A DNA stretch of 64,000 bases, from the NCBI RefSeq assembly GCF_000247815.1, contig NC_021671.1, forward strand, positions 21,008,038 to 21,072,037. Reading direction: 5' to 3'. Below the pieces are notes generated by a model. It saw only the letters and a list, made by a program, of their open reading frames with translations, was not told the DNA's origin and searched no databases. Made by a program: the position numbers and the translations under genes. Below are positions 41,701 through 55,340 of this stretch, piece after piece. Numbering within the stretch: position 1 is the stretch's first letter; every line of letters starts with the position of its first letter. This DNA is from Ficedula albicollis (taxonomy: Eukaryota > Chordata > Aves > Passeriformes > Muscicapidae).

Positions 41701-43670
41701 ACTGACTTTTTTTTTTCTTCTATAGCATGTTTCTTTTTTCTGCCTTATGTAAGGTAGGTGTAATTCCAATCTAATTTACAATTGCAATAGTAAGTACACT
41801 TTCCTTTTGACTCTTCAGGTGAAAAATACTGCTGTGCTGAGCACCACTGTTCATGCATTTTATAGAACACTTTATTTGTTCTTCTGCCCTTCTACAAAAA
41901 AGACAAAACATCTTTCTGTTTCAAGAGACATTCTTTACCATATATGTTGTTCTAGAATTAAGTTGCAAGCTAATGATTTGAAACGATAAGTGATATGGTG
42001 TTGCTTTTGCAATGCACTGTTTATCTGCTATAAAGAAAGGTGGTTATAAGGAATATGACTGTCTGAAAAGATCTCAAGAGCACCAAAGAGGAATTATTCA
42101 CAGTGTTTCATCCCATCATGCATCAAAGAGGATGTTGAATGAGTATTACAGAAGCATTCAAACTGCACTGATCAGCACACAGAAATTAATATATGGTGTG
42201 TGACAATTTTTGGGAGACATCTGTATCCAATTATAAATTCCTCTTCAGTTTATGACTAAAATTTATGGAGTAGTCTTTCAAGGGAAGTGGTGAAGCACTG
42301 TGTACTCAACTGTTGGTAAATGAGGTCTGCAAAATGTTTGAAGGATCCTCAGAAAGCAGATCTGAAAGGATCAGTGGCATGGATGTGATGACATGGTGGA
42401 GTTTCCATGTCTCAATTCTGACTTGCATTTTGACAGTTGTGCTGATGCAGAAGCACCAGGTTGTGCCAAATTTACAGCATTCAGAGTAAATTAACTACTT
42501 CCTCCAACTCTATTATTAGAGAATTTTCAGATAGGGTGGGGGTTTTTTGTGTTTAATTTGAAAATGCACTTGAAACTGATGCATTTGAGATTCAGGGGAA
42601 TTGTGTGACAGTTTAACTAGGGATGGAGTAACTGTTCAAAGCACAAGAAATAACAAACATTGAAATATCAAACGTGCCACCAATTTCATGACTAGTCTGT
42701 GTTATGAGAGAGAAAAAAGATGATAGATATGGTGCCTCTATGACATGGGGTGACATTAGAACCCACTGTGGACTTTGTAGCTTGCCTATGAAGAACATCT
42801 CAGCCACTTATTCAGAAATATGGCAAATAGCTATATTCCATATTTGTTGAAGCCCTTGTGAGTTATTTAGATATTTCTGGTTTGTGTTCTTTTCTTATTT
42901 TTTCATTCTGTTGTATTTGGTTGAAGGTATGGGTTGGTCTAAACATTTTCTTGGAAGTATTGATTATTTTTGACAACACGTCTATTATTAAAATGCTCTT
43001 CAGTCTTAAGAACAGCCATTAAAATGGAGGGTGTGGAGGAGAACCAGAGAAGGTGGCTTCAAAAGTGCAGATGAATTGCTCTGATTCAGTCTCTCAGAGT
43101 CATATCAAGTTATTGACAATATGGGATTTTAACCCATGAGTCTGTCCTGTCTTGAATAAGTGACCCAGTCCCTGGCTGCTTTGAGTTGCTCCCAACACCT
43201 TCTAATGTTGTATTTTGTATAATAATCTTGCTTCTTTTTTTCAGTACTCAGAGCACACATCTCAAGTGATTTTTATAAGTATTTTATCAGAGTCTGAAGT
43301 GAGCGAGTCTTCCTTTCTCTTGTCTTTCTCTGCTTCAGATCACCATAAATCTACATAGATGTATAACGAGGCGTTTCTGAAAGGAAAACTTTTTTGTCTA
43401 GTTTTAGCTTTGTTGATAGAAAGGATTTTGTCTAAAAAGTAATTTTTCCTGTGCTTCCTTTCTTTACAGTACCTTAAGAAACCCCCCAGTCTGTTGAAAT
43501 CATGGCATGATGAAGCTGGCAAATGTGATCCTATAAGGCAAATAACTCTGCAGCAACTACTCTATAAGGGAATTTGAAGGCCCCTTGTTTTATGTCAGAC
43601 TGGTGCAACTGGCAGCTTCTTATACAATGCAGTTATGTTCCTGGAACAAGTTCAAATGGCTTTTAATGTG
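38766..43670. other. Non-coding stretch, nothing recognised
   Basis: A 171-codon frame on the + strand (38945-39460) is the longest here. Its translation is Ser/Phe/Cys/Leu-rich, with no recognisable domain, and it is not flanked by clear splice signals, so it is not called as a gene. A small 9-bp-arm palindrome lies at 40198-40222 (tataagccc/gggcttata). Nothing else is recognised. Confidence 0.6.
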
Positions 43671-43845
43671 GGAGCCCATAACCATGTGCACTACCAGCTT
43701 TACTCTTACGATCTACCACTCAAAAGTGATACGATTAATAACAGGGCACCATTGTCTCGGAGCCCATAACCATGTGCACTACCAGCTTTAGTCTTACGAT
43801 CTACCACTCAAAAGTGACACGATTAATAACAGGGCACCATTGTCT
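43671..43845. repeat. Direct tandem duplication, two copies of an 88-bp unit
   Basis: Copy 1 is 43671-43758 and copy 2 is 43759-43845, both starting ggagcccataaccatgtgca and ending gggcaccattgtct. I see two substitutions (tttactc/tttagtc and gtgatac/gtgacac). Confidence 0.96.
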
Positions 43846-45742
43846 TTTTTGAGTATTTTCTTTTGAATAAGATGGCATCCTGAATTATCTACAGCTTTGT
43901 CAGCCTGTCTCCTTGTCTCACACCCTGGGTGTTTGTCCTCACTTATGCAGATGATGTTTTTGCTCAGGTTGGGATTCCTTTTTTTGAGAAACCTGGTCAC
44001 TCTTTGCTGAAAGCCTGTTTATTTGGTAAACTTGACCTCTGGCTAAGCAAGGCTTGTAGCCTGCTAGGAACGAGGTTCTTTGAATGTAGCATCTTTACCT
44101 GTTTGTTTTTCAGCTGTGTGCATGTCTGGTCATGCTGAGAAAAGTAACATCACCCCCACTGTAATGGGGTGCTGTGACTACAAGTGTGCCTGCATGAGCT
44201 ACATAAGTTGTGATGAATTCATTTCACTGGCCAATTTTACAGCATTAAAGGACTTTCTCTCAGGATTAAGTTGTGCAAAGAAATTACATATTTCTCATAC
44301 AAAGTTTCAGTATTTAACAGTTAAAAAGGACTTGTGTATATTACTTGCTGTGTTAGGTCATGTGGACCAGAACAGGGATTTAAGACCCTGAACTTGCAGA
44401 CATTTGCACACTTGCTTAACTTGACTGTGTGCTACAGTCCTGTGTAGGTTAGTAGGTCTGCTGATAGTAACAAAACTAATCATGTAAGAAGATCATCTTA
44501 GAACTGAACTCTTGTATTTGATTCTCAGTACATCAGAAAACCAGTGAAGGGTATTGCAGAATACTTAACAGAATACTTAACAGACTGTACTGGCAGTGAG
44601 ATAGTTTTGCTCATCTGAATTTTGAACAGATGGCAAGATGCCTATACATCGTAAACTGAAAATATCAGAGTAATACCTCCCTGTAAGTGTAGCAGAGTAA
44701 AGTGTCACTGCAAGGATGCAGAAAGACTATAACACAAAATATTTTACAGATGTTACTTTTCCCTTTTGCTCTTCCCACAGTTCTGATATTGCTCTTCCCA
44801 CAGTCTTGAGATTGGCCCAAAAGTGTTTTGACAATGTTAAAAGTTGTTCGCCTCCCTTTACCTATCACAATTTGCTAACCAGCATTTTCATGCAAGATTT
44901 GAGGTGGAATGTTGTAAAATTATGTGCTTTTAGTCTGTAAAACCCTGGACTCTGTCCAACAGACCGTTTTATATGGCCTGGATCCTTTTCAGACAAACAG
45001 GATCTGTACCAGGGTGCAAAATTGTAGACAACTGATGCATTCTTTAAAATAACTACAAGTTGGCTCACTGCCTTTCCTGAGAGTCTGTCAAGACTCCCCC
45101 ACTGGTGCCTAGGAATGTATTTTTGAAACAGGAATTGTGAGTGCCAACAAAGTAACAAGTTTAAAGGTAAGCTTTCTTTCCTGTGTCAGTCTGATAATTT
45201 CTTTGTAACTTAGTGGCCTTCTAAGTAAAATGGGTAGGGCACTTTATCCTTCCGGATCTGCATATCTGTTATCTCAGGAAATTATCGTTTTTATGATTTA
45301 TAAAAGGCAAATGTACCATGAGAGTTTTTTTCGTCTTTAGTGGTAGACCAACTTCCTAAATCTGTGATGTCATTGCCAAATTTGCAATTTAGAAATTTGT
45401 TACTTGATATGTGCAAATTACTTCAATTCGAGCCTCCTCCAGAAATCTTCTGCTGTGGGTAGCAACTCCTGTGTACCCATCTGGGGAAAACTACTCTGTC
45501 TCCTTGAAAGCCTTTATTAGTTGCATTATTTCCCTGCTTCTTCACATTTCTGTCCTGTATTTTTAAACCCAGAACTTCTGGATCTTCATTGTTCTCTGTC
45601 CTTTACCTGATGGGATCACCTTCAGCTCCTTCCATTAGGCATCTGTTCTTCACCTTAGCTGAGGCAGTAGCATATAAAAGGTTTAATCTATCTCCACTGT
45701 TGGATTCAGGTAAGAGATACTTCAGACAAGGACAAAAGCACA
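43846..45742. other. Non-coding stretch, nothing recognised
   Basis: A pyrimidine tract plus cag at about 44098-44112 precedes an open frame to 44391, superficially like an acceptor and exon, but the translation has no family resemblance and ends in a stop. Two copies of gctcttcccacagt (about 44768 and 44794) form a minor direct repeat. Confidence 0.55.
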
Positions 45743-45902
45743 AGTGCTGGTGGTAGGGTAGGCAGCAGAGGGCTGGATGTGTTCTTTTTTTTCTCTCCAA
45801 GGTAAACAGGCAGGCGCTCTCAGAAGTGCTGGTGGTAGGGTAGGCAGCAGAGGGCAGGATGTGTTTTTTTTCTCTCCAAGGTAAACAGGCAGGCGCTCTC
45901 AG
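45743..45902. repeat. Direct tandem duplication, two copies of an 82-bp unit
   Basis: Copy 1 is 45743-45824 and copy 2 is 45825-45902, both starting agtgctggtggtagggtagg and ending aggcaggcgctctcag. They differ by one substitution (ggctgga/ggcagga) and by T-run length. The minus-strand open frame of 141 codons over it shows the same internal peptide duplication and is not regarded as a gene. Confidence 0.95.
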
Positions 45903-48900
45903 CTGTAGGTGAGAAGAAGGAAGGCTCACAGGCAAGGGTCTTCTACAGAAGAAGAAAATGAGGAGTGACAACTGCTTTTCCCCTGACCAGTTAGCAAGGG
46001 AAAATGGTTCCAGATTATCTTCCAACATATCCTTTTAGACCTTAAGTGGGAAATTTGTCAGGGCTCTTACAAATATATCTGCTTCTCTGTGAAGTAGCAG
46101 TTTGACTCACTTAATTCTCCTTGCTGGACAGCAAGACTAGGGTTGCTAGCAGAGGCTGAGTGAACATCCTCCATGTGTCAGTGATGTTGAATAGGAGTAA
46201 CTATGGCTACAAAGTGTGTCATATTTAAATTTATGCCATTTTCAAAATTTCAAACTTGCCTCAAGTAAGTTGTGTGAGCACATGGTGATTTTTATCCTGA
46301 GGCTGGCAGGGGAAAGGTTGGAGTCTTTGGTACTGTTATTTCCACAAGTGTCCTGCCTATTAGAGCAGTGAATTGGCTGAGGCAGCTGCAACATCACAAA
46401 ATTATATTCCAAATGTGCAGGCATATGCTTTTTGAAGTTTCTCACAGGTAAGAAAGGTTGTCTTGGAGTAAGCTCTCTTTGAGTTCCTAGTGATATGTAC
46501 TGTGGCTCTAGAAAAATTCACAAACTCAGATTGCCTTTAAAAGTTTGGGAATGGTGTAATCAGTGAACATTTGCAGAACTGGTTAGGTGTTTAGGTCCTT
46601 CTGAATTAGTAGAAAAAGTTACAGTCTACTGCCAAAAAACTAAGAAACATAATGGCCCAGCTACTTGCCAGCATTTGCTATGCCTTTGGAGACATTCCTT
46701 TTTGTTCATTTCCTTCTGAATATAACCCAGGTTTGATGAAAGTAATTATACCTTTGCACTGACCCTGGATAGAATAGAATAGATTTTTCTTTTCATAGCA
46801 GCTCTGTGTTTCAAAATTTTGACTGAAATAGAGCTGATAACACTTTAATACTCTAGCTGGTGCTGAACATTGTACAGCATCAAGGTCTCCTCTGTTTCTC
46901 ACTCTGACACCCCAGTGAACAGATTGAGGGTGAGGGTTCACAATCAGACAGATGACCTGAACCAAACAAAGAGATATCCCATGCCATATAAAGTCATGCC
47001 TTGCAATAAAAGGGAAAATAGGGAGATATAGGGAATTAGCCATCTTTACCTGGCATCAATTTACCCACAGGAAGTGGTGAGTGACTGCTTTTGCATTGCT
47101 TGTTTTCTCCTATCTCCCTCTCCCTTTTATCCTGCTTATTTGATGATTTTTTTTAAAAAAAATTGTTTATTTTTTTGAGTTTTCTTGGGTTTTTTGGTTT
47201 GTAGATTTTTTTTCTCCTTTCTTCTTCCTCCATTCCAATGAGTGTGGTGAGTGAGCGACTGTGGGGCGCTTACCTGCCCATTGGTGCAAACCCACAACAG
47301 CCATACTTGGCAGGATTGAGCTATTTGTCCCCTGAAGATTCTGGCATCACCCTTGTCTTGATGCACCCAAATCTTCTGATTTGCACTCTTAAAAAAAAAT
47401 ACATGTGTGCAGATGTGAATATACAGGTTTGTGTGTGCTGCAGTGAAAGAAGGAAAACAGCTGCTGAAGTGGAGCCCAGCTGAAGAGTCTTTTAGTATTA
47501 GCAGTCCTTTTCTGTTCATAAGTACTTTGGTAACTGTCTCCAGCAAAGGGTAAAAAACTCCTAGAAGCCTCTAAATGTGTAAAAAAGTTAAAGTAAAGAT
47601 GAGACTTCTTATTAGGATTCCTTTAAGTCCAAAGCTGCTTCCCATGCAGGCCATCTTCCATATATTTTCATATTTTTCCTTCCACCCTTTGTTTGCATTG
47701 TTATCTGTTTGAGGTTTTTAAAAATAAAAAGTAGACAGATTTTAGTTATGTCTATAAGTCATTAAATGACATCATTTTACTCAGTTAAATTAAAGCAGTT
47801 TTAATGGATAAAATCTGGATAAGCAGATTCAAGAGGAATATTTGTTCCTGGGTAGTCATCTTTGATTTTAGCTTATTTGCAGTGTGATTGTAAGAAAGAC
47901 AACAAGGAGAGTCTGAAAGCATGTTCTTTAAAGTTGTAGCATTAGTAATTTTTTTTTTTTTTGAGCACACTTTTTAAGCACTGTCAAGTCAATGATCTGT
48001 TTTAAAGCCTGAAAACCAAAGTTGACAATTCTTTTCATTGTTTATAGAGATGTAGAGGAAAGATATGCTTTGAATTATATTTGAATAAGATCTTCGAATA
48101 AATAGGGGTGTGACTTGGCCCTCAGTTCCACTGAGTAGAAAGAGAAGCTGTGCATGCACAATAAAATACAGAATTTGAATCCTTACTTAATGAAGGAAAC
48201 AAATGAAATTTCCATGCTTCTTTGGTCTTTTACAAGTTCTGTATAGTAATTGTAACAGGAAATGCTATAAATAGGCTGTGAGGATGACTATCAAAAAATA
48301 AATTGTAACTGAATCAATATGGAAACCTTTATAAATAAACTTAATTTGATTTGATTAATTAGTTCATTCTTTGTTAAAGTACCCCTCAAAATGTAGAAAG
48401 AGGAGGTTTGTTCAGATATTTAAAGCAAAAAATCATAATAGCTAGTAAAAAGGATTTTCTGCCCAAAAGTAAAATGAGTATCCCTTTATTATTTTTACAT
48501 ACTCTTCCTTTCCCTTGTGAATTACCCAGAATGTTAAGCCAGCCCAATGTAAGAATGTTTCTTGCAGTGTTTCAGCAGGAAATATGTAGCTTTGGCTGTA
48601 TAAAATGACAGTGCTCAGGAAGGTAAATGTATTGAATTACTCCATTAATAGAAAGAAGATGCTATTACAGTAGTTTTCCCCCAGGCATTGAGTTTCACAG
48701 GTGCTGTAATCATGGTGGGCTACAATGATAGTACTGTAAATGCAAAAATAACAATATACAATTAGATGAATTTTTGTGTGAAATGTGATAAATCAAGGAG
48801 TGGAATTTGTCAGACATCAATTCCCTAACAGCGAGAATGTTTATCTAAACCACAAAAAACCTCACAGCTGAAATCACTATTTTCTCATGTTTTCACTCAG

Positions 48901-51900
48901 TTCACAAGAGAAATATTAACAGCACAGTTCTGAGAAAGAAGCTTTTTGGTCTCTTTTTGCATTCATTAAAAAGCACTTGTTAGTTAGGCATGCTTTTGGC
49001 AATATCTGTGCTTTCATTTGCATGCTTTCTGAAAACTGTCATTTTGTGAGCGAAATGCCACTACCTGTCATTTACCTCCCAGTTTGGGAAGGGTAGACTT
49101 GAGAGATAAGTAAGGGAACTCTTGCAAAGAATTCTGCACACCCATCATTCTTGGTCTGTGGGAATTGCTTCTTAGGAGGGAATGCTGGTGTTAAATGAGG
49201 CATGCTGTCTAGGTATCACTGCATTTTCTGTGATAATGCTAGAAAATGTATTGTTGAGAAACATGTAACTGAGGAACTGTAACTCTGCACTGATAAAAAC
49301 ATTACCTTAACCACGACCTGATATTGGAAATCACATTTTTCCTGAGAATCACAATTTCTTAAGGAATTTAAATATTGTAGGTCTTGATTTCTTGTTTGCC
49401 AAAGAGAGGTGTTTGTTTTCAAATACAGAAGCAAAATTACCAAAGGATGCATGTATAGAAATGTGTTGTGAATGACCATCAGCTTCCCTTGAGAGGTGAT
49501 GTCTGGCCATAAGGAGATGTCCTAGGAACACAACTGAAGATCAAGAGAGCTGCAGCTGGGCTATGCCAAGACAGCTTCACCTGTCCCAGTTCTGGGAGAT
49601 CTGCACTGATGGTACAAGCCAAGGTGTGACCCTCAGCTCAGGGGCTAAAATGTCCCCATCTTCTTTTTGGGTGCGTATAAGTTCAAGCACTGAGCCTGTC
49701 TTCTTAGCAGCTCTCCTGGGCTGATGGGAATCTTCCAAGGTGCAACTGCTCCACAGCTTCCTATGTGCCATTTACTCAGTGGGTTGTCAGCTGAACTGGA
49801 CCACTTGGGGTAACAGCAGGGTCCATATGGCCAGATGAGACACACTGATTAATGAAATATTTTGTATTTTGCAGCATTAACATTCTTCACAGTTTTTTTC
49901 ACAAAGGAGCTAAAAATTTCACCTTTTCTCTTTGTTTTCTCTCTTATTTGAACTTGATTCCCACTGAAGAATGAGTGATTAAACTGATATGGAAATTCTC
50001 ATTATCAAAACATCTGACAAGGCCTCTCCATTTTCTTTTCCTCTTCATTGTGTGTCATTCAACTACACAATATTAATTTTTCTTACCCTGTTGAGTGCCC
50101 TGCAGATTCAGGTTTGAAGTCTAGAGAATATGTTCAAAGCTTGGGGTTATGTCTGCTGTTCTTTGTGACCCACTCTGGGAGCCTGGGCCATGAAGGATGA
50201 GATGCTCTGACTCTCCAGATGCCAGGAGTGGGGGAGCAGAGTTCAGGTCCCACTAAACACAGTGCTCCTGGGTGTTTTGCCCCTAGGACTATGAGGTGTG
50301 GGCCACCCTGTAGGTGAGTTCAGGGCAGTGAAACCCCAGGGACAAACAGCTCACTTCCTTGGGTGGGAGTCCCAGAGAGCTGGTGTAGGAGTGGTTGACC
50401 TCAGGCCAGGGTTTACTAGGCTGTATGTTGCTGTTGCCTGAAGGTGGTTGGGCTTACTGGAATGCAATAAAAATGCTTGAACATAAAAGGTAGGTAAAGT
50501 AACATGGTTAATATGTGAATTGTTAACCAGAGTCAGACAACAAATGTCTGTGGTGGGTGCAGGACTCTCCTGCCAGTGTCTGCAATGGAAATCAAGTTTC
50601 CATTCTATGTGGCTGTGAGTGACACCCAGGATAGAGAAGGAAAACAAACAGTAACTATTATCTTCCTTCTGAAGCAGCTCCAAAGTGAATATAAACACTG
50701 ATTGTTTAGAGACCATCAATTAAGCTAAGAAGTATTTAAAGCAGGTGCAGGAGAGATAACAAATGAAAAGAGAACTTTATAGACTTGTGTATTTAAAACA
50801 GCTTGGCTTTTTGATGTTGTGTTTATGGGGAAAAGTATTGACTTGATAGTTGGGGCCTGGGACTCCTTTATGAACTGTTTTTAGTTTGATAAACACACTG
50901 CAGACATCAAGAGAAAAGGCCTAAATGATGGGAACTGTAATGCTGGGGATGTTTTATTTATCACTGCAGTAATATTGAAGGAACGTTTGAACTTACGGGT
51001 AGAGGTTTATGGTCTTGTTAACCTCTGGTTTATTAAGGTAGAGTTATGCAACCTTTCATATTCTCAACTCCCTAGTGGTGTCTAGAAGAACTGCTGAGAA
51101 TAGGGCTTTCTCCTGTTAGTCTCTGTATGATGTGCTTCCTAAGAACTTGAAAGTCATTTCAGATAAAGGGTAGGAGAAAAGGAAACATTCATTATCTTGA
51201 CTTTACAGAGGAGAATCTGAGAAATAGAGAAGCAAGGGACAGAGACTTTACAAAAAGGTACACTGTTTCAACCAAAGGAGAATTTAATTGACTTTCCATA
51301 AAAGAATTCTGCAGATGAAACAAGAAGCTGAACTCTCATGTCCCAGTAGTAATCGAGGATAAATGTGGATCAATGTAGCTTTTTCATCTCTAATCTTGAA
51401 AAGGTCTTTTATGTCCCTTCCTAAAACAGGTAACAGTATGAATTTTATCTTTTTGTTTGTTTTTTTAAACACCTTTTGTCCTTTATTCTTTCAAGATTTA
51501 TCTGTCAATATTCTGCACTTTCATGGTCTCTACAGTTTGTTCACTCATTGAAATTTAATGTACTTTACAATAGGTTTCTCAGCTTCTTTGTTTTCTGGAA
51601 AGGCAGATTTGCTATTCAGGGCTAAAGGTGGTAGTGGGAAATACTTCTGGTGTTAGTAAGAAACATGCCCCTGGCTTACTGAATCAGTTGGGGAAAGCCA
51701 CTTGGTCTTCTGGCCAGCTCAGCTGTTAAATCAGTAAGCAGGAACACTGGCCACTGGTCATCCATCCAACCCAACCGTGCCTTGGTGAATGTATATCCAT
51801 ATTGAAACTAACTGCTGCTTGCAGAGGGGAGGCAGCCCCACAGCAGTGAGCTCTGGGCTGCAGTGGCACACAGAGACTGCCTGTGTTCCATGGCTGATAC

Positions 51901-52226
51901 TGGGGAGGGCTCTGCACGCCTGGGGTGGAGCACAGCAGGGCTGGGGGTACATTTGAGGTACCGTGTGGCACAGGCATGCCAGGGCACTGTGGTGCACAGC
52001 AATGCTGAGGCAGGACTGCCTTCCAGCACCTCCTCCCTGTCCTGTACAGCTCTGCATGATGGCAAGGCTGCACCAGGGAGAGGTCTGCTGGAAATATTGT
52101 ATGGTGCATCCTATTCCATATATCTCATACCTTGTGAAAAGGTTTGGAAAAGCCAGCCAATTTGCCCAGAGCGACTAGAAGATTGCCAGTGGGAGGGTGG
52201 GGGTGAGAAGAGGAGGCTGTGGTGTT
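45903..52226. other. Non-coding stretch with a possible conserved-element interval
   Basis: No gene recognised. T-rich low-complexity runs occur at 47145-47215 and about 47949-47962. The interval 48640-49080 has high-complexity AT-rich sequence with an octamer-type atttgcat at 49016-49023, the style of a vertebrate conserved non-coding element, but conservation cannot be tested here. A GC-richer patch at 51820-52100 gives overlapping frames on both strands without a domain. Confidence 0.55.
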
Positions 52227-52911
52227 TGTGAGGAAAAGCTTTGGTGGTGGATGGCTTCTGTGAGAAGCTGCTAGAAGATTCTCCATGTCCAGCTTCCTCA
52301 AAGATGGACCTGCTGCTGGCTGAGCCCATCGGTGATGGTGGCAGCACCTCTGTGCTAACTTATTAAGAAGGGGAAAGCTGTTACTGCACAGAAGCTTTTG
52401 CAGCCAGAGAGGAGTGAGAATCTGATAGAAACAGACCTGCAGACACCAAGGGCAGAGAAGGAGGAGAGGGAAAAGTGCCTCAAGTGCCACAACAGATTCA
52501 GCTGCAGCCTGTGGCTCTGCAGCCCATGAAGATCCCTGCTGGAGCAGAGTCTGCTGCAGGCTGTGGAGGACCCCACACCAGAAGAGGGGGTGCCCAAAGG
52601 AGGCTCTGACCCTGTGGGAACCCATACTGGAGCAAGTTCTGAAGGGCTGCACGTCATGGAAGGGACCCACACTGGGGCAGTTTGTGAAGAACTTCAGCCA
52701 GAGGAAAGGACCCATGCTGGAAAAGAGAGTGAGGGGTCCTCCCCCTGAGGAGAGGAGTGTCAGAGGCACTTGATGAACTGATTGCAGCACCCATTCCCCA
52801 TCCCCCAGTGAGGAGGAGAAGATAGAGAATTCACAAGTGAAGTTTAAGCCAGGGTCAGTCTACCAATGCCAAGAAACTTGACATTATTGTGGGGTTTTTC
52901 TCATTCCTCCA
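52227..52911 (+). mobile_element. Degraded endogenous retrovirus LTR (solo LTR-like)
   Basis: The segment begins tgtgaggaaaagctttggtg and contains gtgagaagctgctagaagat, ctggctgagcccatcggtga, tggtggcagcacctctgtg and a TATA-like acttattaagaagggg at about 52358. It continues with GC-richer text containing a run of related phrases. This order matches passerine ERV LTRs as I remember them (TguLTR5-type; family name uncertain). No gag, pol or env frame follows, so it looks like a solo or truncated LTR. The opposite-strand 221-codon frame across it is a chance frame. The 3' end is uncertain: resemblance fades near ttctcattcctcc at about 52900. Confidence 0.65.
52569..52730. repeat. Degenerate 45-50-bp repeats within the LTR
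   Basis: Related phrases recur at a spacing of about 45-50 bp: gaccccacaccag (52569), aacccatactggagcaa (52619), gacccacactggggcag (52664) and gacccatgctggaaaag (52709). They look like an old tandem array within the LTR, a known feature of this LTR type as I remember it. Confidence 0.7.
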
Positions 52912-55209
52912 TTGACAATCTCCCTGGAAAATCTGAAGAAAACACTGTCTAGTCCTGATTACTAAGGGAGAACTTTCCAATACTGGCAATGATTAAAAAA
53001 AAAATCAACTGGTGGTACCATCAATGAAGCAAATGTTCCCAGTGGATTCATCTCATGCACCAGAAATAGAAATACCACAGAAAATAAATCCTTTGTAGGG
53101 GCACCACCTTACCAGAGAATCCCTGTGCTGACCAAGTGGGAAGGATGATGTGAGGATGAGTTTTAGGGTAAACAGGAGCTGAAGCCTCATGAACTGGTTA
53201 AATTACTTAAGCATCATCTTATCTCTCACACAATCAGTCATGCTTAAAGACACAAGGGAACATACAGTTCTTTACCATGGTTGAACATATGCCTTTATTA
53301 ATGTACAAAAGACTGAGTTCTATTTCAGTCAAGCATAATATAGTTTGCTGCGAAATTCATAGTTACACTGAATGCGTTTATACATTTGGTTCTAGTTTAT
53401 CTCAAACTGCCTTGCCATTTTTAGTCCTCAAATATTTATAAAATCTATAGAATATTTTTTAGCTAACCAAATTATGTGATCCTTATCTATTATATTTTTA
53501 TGAAATAAATAATTATTTCTTTTACATGAAAACTACTTCAAATTCTTTCTGCTAAATTCTAGTTTTCGTATATCGGTAAAGGAAAAAAAAAACAGTACTT
53601 TGTACTTTCAGTGTTTTATAAGCAAGAGATGTGACACCACACAGAGAGAGAATGTTTTGTATATGTATGCATACAAAATATATAATTGTGGTGCTTTGAG
53701 TTTAGTTTTGAAAGTAAATATGGATTTAATCAGCCTTAAATAAATTGTGGCATATAAATATACTATTGCTGGACTCTAAGGTTCTCTTTGAAACAAAGGG
53801 CTTCCTTAAAATTTCCAGAAGGATGTGGCAGCCCAGGCGTGAGTTACAAATTAGTCATATATGCTGATATCATTATATATCTCACCATAAGAATTTAGAA
53901 AATATTCTGCTAACTACTTCGAGGGTGTTATTCCCTTTTAAAACGCCAAATTATTTTACCCTATGCAGTTGTACTTTAAATTTTCAAACACTAATAGAAT
54001 TAGGGAATTAAGGATTAAAATTGTCTCCTGGTATCATTCTAATATTGGGGTATTTTTAATGAATTTTCCACAGAGAAAAGTTTCTTTCTTATGCTCTTTT
54101 GTGTCTGTAATACAAATGTTCAGCAATCATTTTACTTGTAAAATGAACTTAATTTTTTATTGCCTTCCTAAGATACTTTCCTAAGGCTTCAGGATTTTGG
54201 AATACAAGGACAATTGTATTTGTGTAATACATTAAAAATGCAGGCATTCTTTTCTTCTTCTTCTTCTTCTTTTTTTTTTTTTTTTTGTTAATCTCTCTTC
54301 TCTTTGTTTTTTAACCAGCAGCAGTTAAAAATAACTGTTTAATTGTAATGCTGCCTGCAAATCCCCTCCCAGCTATGACATGGTTTGGGTTTGAAAATCC
54401 ATATAAGGACTTTTCATTACCATTTCATTGGCACAACTGGTATTTATAGAAGAAACCTTCTCTTTCCTGGTGTAGAGTTCGAGCCCATGGCGGAGCTTGC
54501 AAGAGCCCTGAGCAGAGACAACCCATGGCAGGGTGCTGTGTGCTACTACTGCTGCTGATTTTGGGGGAGAGGAGAGCAGCACTGAAGCTTACTTATTTTT
54601 CTTCCAGCTTTCTGTAGGTGGCTGGCACATGTCCCTTTTAGAAAGTGTCACCAGGTTGTGTTGGTGTTCTTTCCTTTGGTACCCTGCTGTAGAGCAGCCT
54701 GGAAGAAGAGGATGCAGCCTCAGCCCCTGGGTTTTGCTGCAGCCTGATTATTTAAAAGCACTAAACATAGAGATGACATTTTTGTCAGGAATCATCTATT
54801 GGTTGAGAAATTCCTGGTGTGCTTGTGCCTTGACACAGATCCTGTGTGGACTTTTCATTTTCCCAGTTTGGATGCTGAGGTTACACAGGGCGGTTCCTCC
54901 GTTAGATGGCACTGTGTGTTTCAGCAGTGCCTCTAGTCACTCCCCCTGTGTTAAATGGAAAGTAATTAACTTTTAGGAGGTGTGTTTGTTATAAAAAGCA
55001 GCCTCTCCATGTGGATGTGAGTTCTTTGTTCTCATCAGACTGAGGAAAGCGGTCTTGCTCTGTCTGTGTTTTCTCTTTTCCCCCCCTCCTTTTGAATAGC
55101 AGTGCTGGGAATGCAGAGCAATAGAAAGTGCACGGAATGTGCCAGTGAGATCAAAACTGATTTATATCTTTCTTCCCACTCTGAAATCCAAGGATTTTAA
55201 CCTTTCTAT
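52912..55209. other. Non-coding stretch with a TTC/T-rich tract
   Basis: No gene recognised. A (TTC)n plus poly-T tract lies at 54249-54296. The + strand frame 54533-54976 (147 codons) is Cys/Trp/Ser-rich with no domain I recognise and no splice context. Confidence 0.55.
54249..54296. repeat. (TTC)n / poly-T microsatellite
   Basis: About six TTC units follow cttttc and lead into an unbroken run of about 19 T. Simple low-complexity DNA. Confidence 0.9.
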
Positions 55210-55340
55210 GAGCGATTTAGTTTGGGTCCCTATGATTTGAGAAACTAAACATTTAGACAAATTTTTTTTCATTACTGAGCGATTTAGTTTGGGTCCCTAT
55301 GATTTGAAAAACTAAACATTTAGACAATTTTTTTTCATTA
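55210..55340. repeat. Direct tandem duplication, two copies of a 67-bp unit
   Basis: Copy 1 is 55210-55276 and copy 2 is 55277-55340, both starting gagcgatttagtttgggtcc and ending in tttttcatta. They differ by one substitution (tttgaga/tttgaaa) and by T/A-run length. Confidence 0.95.

Noticed and set aside
44098..44391. Polypyrimidine tract plus CAG before an open frame, like a 3' splice site and exon
   Set aside because: The frame ends in a stop without a donor, and the peptide resembles no family. Such tracts are frequent by chance.
45603..46028. 141-codon minus-strand frame with internal peptide repeat
   Set aside because: The peptide repeat mirrors the 82-bp DNA duplication. There is no domain.
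52125..52790. 221-codon minus-strand frame
   Set aside because: It lies antisense across the LTR relic. Its composition is Leu/Ser/Pro/His-rich without a domain.
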